The notes beneath the pieces were generated by a model that had not been told where the DNA came from, ran no database searches, and was given only the letters and a program-made list of their open reading frames with translations. From Alphaproteobacteria bacterium (GTDB lineage Bacteria > Pseudomonadota > Alphaproteobacteria > Rs-D84), in contig WRIM01000028.1 of NCBI GenBank assembly GCA_009782725.1, forward strand, positions 1-7,168: DNA of 7,168 nucleotides, written 5' to 3'. This document shows positions 1-5,354 of the stretch, in pieces; positions within the stretch are counted from its first letter, which is position 1; each line of letters opens with the position of its first letter. Both the position numbers and the translations under genes were made by a program.

Positions 1-3
1 CTG

Positions 4-144
4 TCTGAACCCGCTTGGGGGTGTTGGGGGGGTTTATTGTTTTTTAAATCCCCTCCCCCCCGCAAATCACCAAAAGCCGGCCTAACGAACAAAAATCATT
101 TGATTTTTTTGAATTTTGTCGCCGCAATGCGGCGATTTTATTTT
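4..144 (+). repeat. Structured intergenic repeat, copy A
   Basis: This copy shares an ordered set of motifs with 6980-7118: TCTGAA (4-9), a G-rich TTgGGGGTGTT segment (15-25), AAAAGC (72-77), CCTAACGAA (81-89), an A/T hairpin AAAAATCA-TT-TGATTTTT (91-108), a GC hairpin (119-135) and TTTTATTTT (136-144). From the first to the last motif the distance is 132 bases here and 130 in the other copy. The first part can fold by pairing G7 (26-32) with C7 (55-61). The sequence shows homology with variable stems. That it is an RNA element or 3'-end module is inference. Any gene it follows lies before base 1 and is not visible. Confidence 0.65.
119..144 (+). terminator. Intrinsic terminator
   Basis: A perfect 7-bp stem, TCGCCGC/GCGGCGA, with the 3-base loop AAT, is followed at once by a long T-rich tract (TTTTATTTTTTTATT and more). 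This is the classic form of a Rho-independent terminator reading rightward. It probably ends a + strand transcript entering from the left edge, and it insulates the promoter at 180-207. It is also the last part of repeat copy A. Confidence 0.8.
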
Positions 145-164
145 TTTATTTTTATTTTTTTTTG

Positions 165-175
165 CCCCCCCCCCC
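165..175 (+). repeat. Poly-C tract (11 C) next to a promoter
   Basis: Eleven consecutive C follow a T-rich stretch and end four bases before the -35 hexamer of the promoter at 180-207. Tracts of this length are prone to slipped-strand length change. A change here would not alter the -35/-10 spacing, but it could move upstream contacts. Whether the length varies cannot be seen from one sequence, and such runs are also miscounted by some sequencing methods. Confidence 0.7.
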
Positions 176-179
176 GTGC

Positions 180-207
180 TTGACAAAATGTATTTATATG
201 CTATTAT
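180..207 (+). promoter_or_regulatory. Sigma-70-type promoter of the 149-aa gene
   Basis: TTGACA (180-185), a perfect -35 consensus, is separated by 16 bases from TATTAT (202-207), a five-of-six match to the -10 consensus. Transcription would start near 213-215, giving a leader of about 15 bases before the ATG at 230. No strong Shine-Dalgarno sequence lies in that leader; GGTGA at 213-217 is the closest and is rather far away. Confidence 0.7.
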
Positions 208-229
208 TCGGTGGTGAAAAGAATAATAT

Positions 230-679
230 ATGCAATCTGATTTAAGAACTGTTTTTGCAAATCCGATGCTGAATCACGATTATCCGGCTATTCGTGCGAA
301 TGCCGTTTGTGGCATTCGCGCGAAAACGCGCGCGTTTTCGGTTCAGAAATACGAATTGCAACCGCCGCTTTATAAATCGTTCGACCAATTGGATATAGAA
401 GATGATTTATTCGATTTCGTTAAAATAATCATCGCAATAAATCAATATAATGATGTAAGTTTCGCCGGCGTGAAAGACATAAATGCTTTGAACAAAGACG
501 TAAGATTCGGCGACAATCGAATATGTCCCAATGCGGTTGCCGTATTGATGTTGGATATGGAAAAAGATTTTCCGCAAATAGGGCCTTACATAGATGACCC
601 GGCCAATAGCGCGTACGCGGTATGCAAAACAATGGTATCAAAATTTCTTGGCGAAATGCGTCAGCTGATTCAAAAATAA
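230..679 (+). CDS. Hypothetical protein, 149 aa
   Basis: No family was recognised. The protein has no obvious signal peptide or membrane segment and looks soluble and cytoplasmic. It mixes acidic stretches (around residues 55-62, DIEDDLFDF) with a hydrophobic KIIIAI segment near residues 65-70, and it has three scattered cysteines. Support for it being a real gene is the strong promoter at 180-207, just upstream of the ATG at 230, and an open frame filling the space up to tsaC. A second Met at residue 13 is a possible alternative start. Its TAA (677-679) abuts the tsaC stop on the other strand, so the two genes converge with no gap. Codons 23-37 contain two strong inverted repeats (296-340). 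The opposite frame at 429-842 overlaps tsaC and was not preferred. Confidence 0.6.
   Translation: MQSDLRTVFANPMLNHDYPAIRANAVCGIRAKTRAFSVQKYELQPPLYKSFDQLDIEDDLFDFVKIIIAINQYNDVSFAGVKDINALNKDVRFGDNRICPNAVAVLMLDMEKDFPQIGPYIDDPANSAYAVCKTMVSKFLGEMRQLIQK
296..340 (+). repeat. Two adjacent inverted repeats inside the coding region
   Basis: The first has perfect 9-bp arms, GCGAATGCC (296-304) and GGCATTCGC (311-319), with a 6-base loop. Next to it is a perfect 20-base palindrome, CGAAAACGCGCGCGTTTTCG (321-340). Both lie in codons 23-37 of the 149-aa gene and keep the frame open. They could form mRNA hairpins, bind a dimeric protein, or be the remains of a palindromic insertion. The sequence does not decide between these. 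Confidence 0.6.
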
Positions 680-1309
680 CTATTCTATAATAATCGCGCC
701 TTGGCGAAGGATTTCGATATCGTCGCCCAACACACGAATGACGGTTGAAGCAATGCCCGCAGGCGGAATGCCGCCGTCGTCGAACACTATGATATTCGGG
801 AATGCTGCGCGGATTTCTTCGGCGGATTTCATAACGGGCCATCCGGAAATATTCGCAGAAGTGGTGGCCAAACAGTGCCCGTCCACGGCTTCGGCAATCT
901 TTAAAAACACGGGATGATTTGGGATGCGAACGCTTCCGTATACGGGGCGCTTGTCACTAATCATGCCGGGGTCGATTGGTCGTGGTAATACGCGGGTGCT
1001 GTCAAAAATCGGATCTGGATTGCCGCTAATCGTCAATGCGCCGGGCCAATATTTCCGCCCCAACTCAAAAGCTTTGTCAGAAAAGCAATACATATACGGC
1101 GCCAAATGCTCAACAGTGTCCGACATAATGATAAGGTGTCTTTCCGGCGGGCGGTTTTTCAATTCAAAAATAGCGTTGCGACCGGCGTCATTCGGCAATG
1201 CGCCCAATCCCCAAACAGTATCCGTTGGAAACGCGATTACCCCGCCGTTTGCTAGGTAATCGTTTAGCTCTTTAATAAATTTCGGATCGGACAGGTTTTG
1301 CATGGACAC
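680..1309 (-). CDS. tsaC: Threonylcarbamoyl-AMP synthase (TsaC/Sua5/YrdC family)
   Basis: Makes L-threonylcarbamoyladenylate from threonine, bicarbonate and ATP in the cytoplasm. This is the first step of the t6A37 modification of ANN-decoding tRNAs, before transfer by TsaD/TsaB/TsaE. The YrdC fold motifs appear in order: FPTDTVWGLG (27-36), KNRP (51-54), WPGALT (88-93), SVRIP (126-130), TTSANISG (149-156) and ASTVIRV (187-193). At 209 aa it is TsaC-sized and lacks the extra C-terminal domain of long Sua5 proteins. The first possible codon is GTG at 1309, with an ATG two codons later at 1303. I favour 1303, because the putative promoter places the transcript start almost on it and neither start has a Shine-Dalgarno sequence. 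The TAG (680-682) directly abuts the stop of the convergent 149-aa gene. Confidence 0.93.
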   Translation of the reverse strand: MSMQNLSDPKFIKELNDYLANGGVIAFPTDTVWGLGALPNDAGRNAIFELKNRPPERHLIIMSDTVEHLAPYMYCFSDKAFELGRKYWPGALTISGNPDPIFDSTRVLPRPIDPGMISDKRPVYGSVRIPNHPVFLKIAEAVDGHCLATTSANISGWPVMKSAEEIRAAFPNIIVFDDGGIPPAGIASTVIRVLGDDIEILRQGAIIIE

Positions 1310-1338
1310 AACATATACCGGGATTATTTGAAAATCAA
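1310..1338 (-). promoter_or_regulatory. Putative tsaC promoter
   Basis: On the minus strand, TTGATT (1338-1333) is followed after 17 bases by TATGTT (1315-1310). The expected transcript start is near 1303-1304, which is the ATG of tsaC, so the mRNA would be leaderless. This agrees with the lack of a ribosome binding site there. The hexamers are moderate matches, so this is a prediction. Confidence 0.45.
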
Positions 1339-1348
1339 GGGAAATGAG

Positions 1349-1422
1349 GAAGTATGAATTATGAAGTATGAATTATGAAACTCTTCCCCATTTCATACTT
1401 CATACTTCATAATTCATAATTT
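1349..1422. repeat. Heptamer-repeat palindrome between ompA-like gene and tsaC
   Basis: Four tandem heptamers, alternating GAAGTAT and GAATTAT, fill 1349-1376. After a short spacer (ctcttcccca, 1381-1390) the complementary heptamers ATACTTC, ATACTTC, ATAATTC and ATAATTT fill 1395-1422. The arms 1352-1380 and 1391-1419 pair at 27 of 29 positions, giving a long A/T-rich hairpin. It starts a few bases after the stop of the OmpA-like gene. On the minus strand no clean U-tract follows, so it is not a classic intrinsic terminator. It may still protect the 3' end or reduce readthrough into tsaC. Confidence 0.85.
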
Positions 1423-1425
1423 TTA

Positions 1426-2586
1426 TCACGGATTGGTAAGGCGTAATTCGATGCGGCGGTTTTTCTGCAAAGCCGCCGGCGTATTGCCGATTTCCGCAGG
1501 GAATAATTCTCCGAACCCGGACGGGATAAGGCGGCGGCGCGAGACCCCGTCTTTGACCAACTCGTTCACCACCGCGGTCGCGCGAAGCAGCGACAATTCG
1601 GTGTTATTTCGGAAAGCTTTGGTGCCTTTGATAACCGGCTTTTTATCCGTATGCCCGTCGACGCGGATTATCCAATTTACGTCGGTCGGAATTCTTGCCT
1701 CTAATTCTTTCATCACGGTCGCAATAATGCGAAGCTGGTTTTTGCCTTCGGGTGAAAGCGCGAATGAACCGCTTGGGAACAATATGTCGGATGAAATTAC
1801 AAACCGGTCGCCGGACACGTCGACGCCTTTGAAATCGGCCAAGGCCGCCCGCACCGCGCCATAGAAATGCGATTGATATTCGGCCAAATTATCTTTGGCA
1901 TTGCGCAATTCGTCCAATTCCGCGACCCGATCCGCCAATGCTTTGTTCAATCGCGTCGACATTTCGATGTATGCGATTTCTTGGTCGGCCGCTTTGGTTT
2001 CCGCCGTGGTAAGAAGGTCGTTCAGCCGCGCCAATTCCGCCTGTAACTTGCTTGATTCCGCGACAAGTTCGATTGTTGCTTCGAATCCCGATTGCTCTGC
2101 TTCGGCAATAGCCTGTTCCGCGTCGCGCGCAGCCGTCTCGGCCCCGATTAATTGCGCGTGAAGTTCTTTGATTTGCGCGGCCATGCGGACGCTTTCGGCT
2201 TGGGTGTCATTTAACGAGCGTTCATAATCCGAAATTAATTTTTGAAGCATTTCGTCTTTGGATGCGACGTATTCGGACAAGCGCTCGCGCTCACCTTCAA
2301 GCTCTGCGCGTGTTTCTTCCAAACTTTCCAAAGCGCCGCGCGCCGCGATCAGCAATTCGCGCGCCTCTCTCTCATCCGCGCTCATCTGCGCAAGCTGTTC
2401 CGATTGCATGACGTTCACGCGGCGAAGCTCTGCGATTTTTTTGCCGCCGTTCGCAGTGCTGAACACCGATGTCGTCGTCCACAAGAACACGAATACGATA
2501 AGAAGGAAAATTAAAATAATGACAAGGTTCGAGAATAAATCCACGAATCCCGGCCATGTGTTTGTTCTTTCACGAAGTCTTAACAT
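1426..2586 (-). CDS. MotB/OmpA-like peptidoglycan-binding protein
   Basis: An inner-membrane-anchored protein of 386 aa that reaches into the periplasm and is expected to bind peptidoglycan. Its N-terminus has a single membrane helix (about 17-36, rich in I, L, V and F) preceded by WPGFVD, where D16 matches the proton-carrying Asp of MotB-type stator subunits. Residues of roughly 45-235 look like a long coiled coil rich in E, A, L, R and Q. The C-terminal OmpA domain (from about 255) shows VDGHTD, N-x-x-LS-x-x-RA, SGFGE and NRRIELRL, the usual peptidoglycan-binding signature. It starts 18 bases after the MotA/ExbB-like gene, with a good Shine-Dalgarno (GGGAG) inside a GA repeat, so the two are almost surely co-transcribed and form one complex. 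No flagellar gene is present, so the complex may serve envelope or division functions rather than motility; that part is inference. Confidence 0.88.
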   Translation of the reverse strand: MLRLRERTNTWPGFVDLFSNLVIILIFLLIVFVFLWTTTSVFSTANGGKKIAELRRVNVMQSEQLAQMSADEREARELLIAARGALESLEETRAELEGERERLSEYVASKDEMLQKLISDYERSLNDTQAESVRMAAQIKELHAQLIGAETAARDAEQAIAEAEQSGFEATIELVAESSKLQAELARLNDLLTTAETKAADQEIAYIEMSTRLNKALADRVAELDELRNAKDNLAEYQSHFYGAVRAALADFKGVDVSGDRFVISSDILFPSGSFALSPEGKNQLRIIATVMKELEARIPTDVNWIIRVDGHTDKKPVIKGTKAFRNNTELSLLRATAVVNELVKDGVSRRRLIPSGFGELFPAEIGNTPAALQKNRRIELRLTNP

Positions 2587-2597
2587 CTCTCTCTCCC
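2587..2597 (-). promoter_or_regulatory. Ribosome binding site within a GA dinucleotide repeat
   Basis: On the minus strand the sequence before the start codon reads GGGAGAGAGAGATG. The GGAG core acts as the Shine-Dalgarno, and the spacer to the ATG is made only of GA repeats. Loss or gain of a GA unit would change the spacing by two bases and so could tune translation of the OmpA-like protein relative to its partner. The site supports the ATG at 2586 as the start. Confidence 0.6.
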
Positions 2598-2604
2598 ATG
2601 CGTT

Positions 2605-3456
2605 TTATTTCTTTTTAGGCGTCAGCCTTTTTTCCAATTTGCCGATTGCGCGCGCAAGCGTTTTATCGGTATTGTGCAAAGTTTGCGCCGCGCGAACCAA
2701 TTCTCCCGCCGCCGCCGTGACATAGGGCAGGGCCGTTTCTTCGCCGCGCGCGCCGTTTCCAAGATATCCGAACAATCGCGCCCGGTCGGCAAGGTTTTCT
2801 TCTAATTCGCGGAACATCGCATTTTGCGCAAGCTGCATCTGAAGCCCCAAGAACCCGACAATTAACGAACCCGCCAATCCCAACAACGACGCCGCGAATG
2901 CGGTCGCCATGCCGTGCATCGGGCCGACCAATCCCGCCTGCATCGTCGTCATCATCGCATCCGATTCGAAGTCCAGCGAATTTACCAATTCCGCAAATCC
3001 GCCGATAGTATGGATAAGCCCCCAGAACGTCCCAAGCAATCCCAAAAATATCAAAGTATTCGTAATGTATCGCACAGATTCACGACTGTCTTCGAATCGG
3101 CCAAGTATGATGTTTAGAAAATTATCAAGCGTTTGCGCGGATATGTAATTATTACGCTGAGTCTTTGCGCGGTTCAACATAATCGCAACGGGGCGAAGCA
3201 GCCGCGGCGGCAAATCTGCGGACTTTGCAGTGCCGGCAAAGAAATTCTTCATCCACCGGTATTCCGGAATCAATTTGAAAATATGAGTAAAGCACAATCC
3301 GATTCCAAAAATAGTCGAACCGATAATCACGCCGCAAAGCCATATATTGGTAAGCGCAAGGTCAAGAAGCTCTATGCGCCAAAACACGACGAATATCAAC
3401 ACCAATGCGGTGAAAAGCGCCATTCGGTTAAGAATTCTGTGGAGTTTCGTATTCAT
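2605..3456 (-). CDS. MotA/TolQ/ExbB-type proton channel subunit
   Basis: A 283-aa inner-membrane protein expected to form the ion-conducting partner of the MotB/OmpA-like protein encoded just downstream. Membrane segments are visible near residues 12-28, 36-60 (IWLCGVIIGSTIFGIGLCF), 132-152 and 183-206. The third contains LIFLGLLGTFWGLIHTIGG, the typical core of the MotA/TolQ/ExbB family, and the fourth contains GMATAFAASLLGLAGSLIVG. The C-terminal tail is basic (ends TPKKK) and probably cytoplasmic. The start at 3456 has no convincing Shine-Dalgarno; Met12 is an alternative but would cut into the first helix. A promoter-like sequence lies directly upstream (3466-3495). By family knowledge such pairs use the proton gradient to drive work in the periplasm; which process is served here is unknown. 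Confidence 0.87.
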   Translation of the reverse strand: MNTKLHRILNRMALFTALVLIFVVFWRIELLDLALTNIWLCGVIIGSTIFGIGLCFTHIFKLIPEYRWMKNFFAGTAKSADLPPRLLRPVAIMLNRAKTQRNNYISAQTLDNFLNIILGRFEDSRESVRYITNTLIFLGLLGTFWGLIHTIGGFAELVNSLDFESDAMMTTMQAGLVGPMHGMATAFAASLLGLAGSLIVGFLGLQMQLAQNAMFRELEENLADRARLFGYLGNGARGEETALPYVTAAAGELVRAAQTLHNTDKTLARAIGKLEKRLTPKKK

Positions 3457-3465
3457 CTCGGACGT

Positions 3466-3495
3466 AGAGTACTAAATTTTGAAACGCCCCGTCAA
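3466..3495 (-). promoter_or_regulatory. Putative promoter of the MotA/OmpA-like pair
   Basis: On the minus strand TTGACG (3495-3490) is followed after 18 bases by TACTCT (3471-3466). The -35 is strong; the -10 keeps only the core T, A and final T. The predicted transcript start, near 3459, lies about three bases before the ATG, again suggesting a nearly leaderless message for a gene without a Shine-Dalgarno. Confidence 0.4.
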
Positions 3496-3509
3496 CAGGA
3501 TTATTGGTG

Positions 3510-4217
3510 TCATTTGTTTTTGCATCGGTATATTAATTTCAGTCTTTTATATATATAAATCGAGTCGTTCAATTCAAGATGTTTCGTCGTGTTGCCGCGC
3601 GATACTTGGCATGTAAAATTCTTAGGCATGACGGCGCCCATGGTTACGACATGGAACATCGCCGTAATCTTGATGTCTTTGTATTGCCAAATATATGAAT
3701 CTCTTGCGCCGTTTTCGCCGCTGCCTTCGTGTTTAATACTGGCATCGTGCACATGTTGCGCTATTTGTATCTTTGCCCAATCTGCCGTGTCGAAATGAAA
3801 ATCGCGCCAGTTCTTCAAAGACTCTATCCAACGCGCGGGCTTTTTCTGATTTTCGGAAATTCCGCGTATCAGTTTTCCGAACCATATATGCTCGTGATAA
3901 TGAAAAATGGATTGTTCGGAAACCGGCCCTTTGCGTACGTTGGTAAGCTTGTTATAATTTTCAGATATCCCAAGTTCTTTCATGGTTCGGCTGCATACTT
4001 CATTAAATCCTTTGGCCATTTCGGCTCCTGCGTTGGCAGAAAAGTCGTGCCAGTCTATAAATTCTCCCTTTGGTATAATAAGAATGCTTGTTTCCGAAAT
4101 TGGATTTATATTGAAAAAGCTCATCGCGTGTTCATTTTCGCAAATTATCGTCGAAGGGATTTTGCCATGCCAGATTTTTGTAAAAAGATTTTCTTTATAC
4201 TTTGGATTCGCGTACAT
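3510..4217 (-). CDS. HIT-family protein with C-terminal extension
   Basis: The N-terminal ~115 residues match the histidine-triad fold. FTKIWHGKIPSTIICENEHAMSF (12-34) and NINPISETSILIIPK (36-50) correspond to the usual opening strands, and EQSIFHYHEHIWF (101-113) holds the triad H106, H108 and H110. Known HIT proteins hydrolyse or transfer nucleotide phosphate groups, with the middle histidine as nucleophile, so a nucleotide hydrolase or transferase is likely; the substrate is unknown. Two oddities stand out. E109 occupies a position that is normally hydrophobic, and the protein is 235 aa, far longer than the typical 110-150, with an unrecognised C-terminal half (ending in a basic YKRLKLIYRCKNK). 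The start is well supported by AGAGGA five bases upstream and by a promoter at 4239-4266. It lies on the same strand as its neighbours but appears to be a separate transcription unit. Confidence 0.75.
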   Translation of the reverse strand: MYANPKYKENLFTKIWHGKIPSTIICENEHAMSFFNINPISETSILIIPKGEFIDWHDFSANAGAEMAKGFNEVCSRTMKELGISENYNKLTNVRKGPVSEQSIFHYHEHIWFGKLIRGISENQKKPARWIESLKNWRDFHFDTADWAKIQIAQHVHDASIKHEGSGENGARDSYIWQYKDIKITAMFHVVTMGAVMPKNFTCQVSRGNTTKHLELNDSIYIYKRLKLIYRCKNK

Positions 4218-4222
4218 TTGTA

Positions 4223-4228
4223 TCCTCT
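4223..4228 (-). promoter_or_regulatory. Ribosome binding site of the HIT gene
   Basis: On the minus strand AGAGGA (within AAAAAAGAGGA) ends five bases before the ATG at 4217. This good Shine-Dalgarno spacing fixes the start of the HIT-family protein. Confidence 0.7.
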
Positions 4229-4238
4229 TTTTTGCTAA

Positions 4239-4266
4239 ATTCTAATAAACTTGTGACAAAAATCAA
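4239..4266 (-). promoter_or_regulatory. Putative promoter of the HIT gene
   Basis: On the minus strand TTGATT (4266-4261) is followed after 16 bases by TAGAAT (4244-4239), a five-of-six match to the -10 consensus. The predicted start, near 4232, gives a short leader of about 15 bases that contains the Shine-Dalgarno. The -35 overlaps the stop codon of the upstream methyltransferase-like gene. Confidence 0.5.
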
Positions 4267-4951
4267 GCGGTATGTATCTTTCCGCCGCATTCGGTTTGAA
4301 AACGTATCAGCATCGGGCCGGCGGCGCGTTCGGTTGATTCGATATTCTCTAACAGTCTTTGGTTCGTTGCGATTTTTAACTTTGCGTCTGGCGTCCGAAG
4401 CGTTTTCCCGTCATAAGAATCGCGTGTTGTATATGTATCCATTATGGAATAGCAATCTTGGAATTCATTCATGACTTGGCCAAAAATATCGAAACTTTGC
4501 TTCATCCGCCAATAATGAAGAAGTATATCTTTCGGGGTATCTTTGGAAAAACTTGTCCCGCATATGTACAGCATGCCGTGCGGCGCCAATGTCAGCAATG
4601 ATTTCAAAAAGAACAATCGAACCGCGGCGTCGTACTTTGCATACATTGGCAAAGAGTAAAGCGCCGCCGCATGCGTGTAAAAATCCCGAGGGGGGGGTAT
4701 TTTGCGAAATCGCATTGAATGTGATATCTTGCAGAGCGCGGGTCGAAATCGGGCGCCAAATCTATGTTTGTGATTTCCGCATACGAATTTTCTTGAACAT
4801 GGCCCAATCCGCCGCCGATAAGCAAAAGTTTGTTGTCTGGGTTTTCGAATACTTCCGCCGGCACGCGCGCAAGTCGTTGATACTCGTCCGGGGTGCGGTC
4901 GCGCGGTTGGTTATATAATTTTATTACGTCTTTCATTTCGTGTATAACCAT
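4263..4951 (-). pseudogene. SAM-dependent methyltransferase-like gene, frameshifted at a C-tract
   Basis: Two overlapping minus-strand frames (4951-4604 and 4715-4263) read as one protein of about 229 aa if one base is added at the run of eight C (4690-4697 on the + strand). The first part has NKLLLIGGGLGHVQ (40-53), a glycine-rich SAM-binding motif I, then ITNIDLAP with an acidic D64 and CDF at 80-82. After the shift come PRDFYTHAAALYSLPMY and a helix-strand segment ending LTLAPHGMLYICG, as in class I methyltransferases. The substrate is unknown; the GGG motif also recalls spermidine synthase-like folds. The gene may be a true pseudogene, a phase-variable gene (ON with nine C), a -1 frameshifting gene, or a sequencing miscount. 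A promoter overlapping the first ATG favours Met6 (4936) as the start. Neither candidate start has a Shine-Dalgarno. Confidence 0.75.
4690..4697 (-). repeat. Homopolymer of eight C (coding strand) at the frameshift
   Basis: On the coding strand the sequence reads AAATACCCCCCCCTCGGG. Eight C put the two halves of the methyltransferase-like gene out of frame. Nine C, or a one-base backward slip of the ribosome, would join them as CDFAKYPP-PRDFYTHAAALYS. The junction falls exactly at the run. Confidence 0.85.
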
Positions 4952-4974
4952 AACACAGTATTCATATTTGTCAA
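4947..4974 (-). promoter_or_regulatory. Putative promoter of the methyltransferase-like gene
   Basis: On the minus strand a perfect TTGACA (4974-4969) is followed after 16 bases by TATGGT (4952-4947). The -10 overlaps the upstream candidate ATG at 4951, so that codon could not be translated from this transcript. The expected start, near 4940, lies about four bases before the ATG at 4936 (Met6), giving a nearly leaderless message. It is divergent from the groESL promoter, with about 26 bases between the two -35 elements. Confidence 0.5.
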
Positions 4975-5000
4975 ATCGAATTATCCGACATGTTTACCGA

Positions 5001-5031
5001 CTTGAATTTTGGTTTAAATGTATTATATTGG
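5001..5031 (+). promoter_or_regulatory. Heat-shock (RpoH-type) promoter of groESL
   Basis: CTTG (5001-5004), 17 bases, then ATTATATTGG (5022-5031). This fits the alphaproteobacterial RpoH consensus CTTG-N17/18-CYTATNTNNG at every conserved position but the first C of the -10 part. TTGAAT with TATATT at a 16-base spacing could also serve the housekeeping sigma factor. No CIRCE element (TTAGCACTC-N9-GAGTGCTAA) is present between 4952 and 5055, so control by HrcA is not indicated. The leader would be about 20 bases. Confidence 0.65.
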
Positions 5032-5042
5032 TTCCACGCATC

Positions 5043-5050
5043 AAAGGAGG
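5043..5050 (+). promoter_or_regulatory. Strong Shine-Dalgarno of groES
   Basis: AAAGGAGG ends five bases before the ATG at 5056. This near-perfect site decides the groES start. It excludes the in-frame ATG at 4990, which lies upstream of the promoter's -35 and would add 22 residues absent from the family. Confidence 0.9.
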
Positions 5051-5055
5051 AAAGG

Positions 5056-5340
5056 ATGTTAAAACCTTTACATAATTATGTCTTGTTGGAAATATTATCA
5101 GAACAGAATACTACGACGGGCGGAATAATCATACCGGATTCATCGAAAGAAAAGCCTTCGCGCGGCAAAGTCGTCGCCGCGGGCCCGGGACACTATGACG
5201 ACGGCATGTTAATACCGTTATCCGTGCGCGTCGGCGATACGGTCATGTTTGCAAAATGGGCGTCGTCTGCGTCTGAAATCAAACTTGACGGCAAAGATTA
5301 CGTTATAATCAAAGAATCCGATATACTGGGAATATTATAA
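5056..5340 (+). CDS. groES: Co-chaperonin GroES (Hsp10)
   Basis: The 94-aa cytoplasmic co-chaperonin forms a heptameric lid on GroEL and triggers release of the substrate protein into the folding chamber. The sequence shows the family's opening KPLHNYVLLEIL (3-14), the mobile loop with GGIIIPD (the hydrophobic III docks into GroEL), GKVVAAGPG, VRVGDTVMFAKWASS and the C-terminal KLDGKDYVIIKESDILGIL. Length is normal for GroES. Fourteen bases separate it from groEL and the two form the usual bicistronic operon. The RpoH-type promoter at 5001-5031 implies heat-shock induction. Confidence 0.97.
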   Translation: MLKPLHNYVLLEILSEQNTTTGGIIIPDSSKEKPSRGKVVAAGPGHYDDGMLIPLSVRVGDTVMFAKWASSASEIKLDGKDYVIIKESDILGIL

Positions 5341-5354
5341 ATAAAGGAAAATAA

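Noticed and set aside
2242..2725. Plus-strand frames opposite the MotA/OmpA-like genes
   Set aside because: They mirror well-supported genes (coiled coil and membrane helices) and show no family features.
4604..4951. Two independent small minus-strand genes (4951-4604 and 4715-4263)
   Set aside because: The first loses methyltransferase-like sequence exactly at the C-run and the second continues it there. One frameshifted gene explains both.
4990..5055. Longer GroES starting at the ATG at 4990
   Set aside because: The extra 22 residues do not fit the family, the codon lies upstream of the promoter, and a near-perfect Shine-Dalgarno precedes 5056.
4952..5055. CIRCE operator upstream of groES
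   Set aside because: No TTAGCACTC/GAGTGCTAA inverted repeat is present. An RpoH-like promoter is seen instead.
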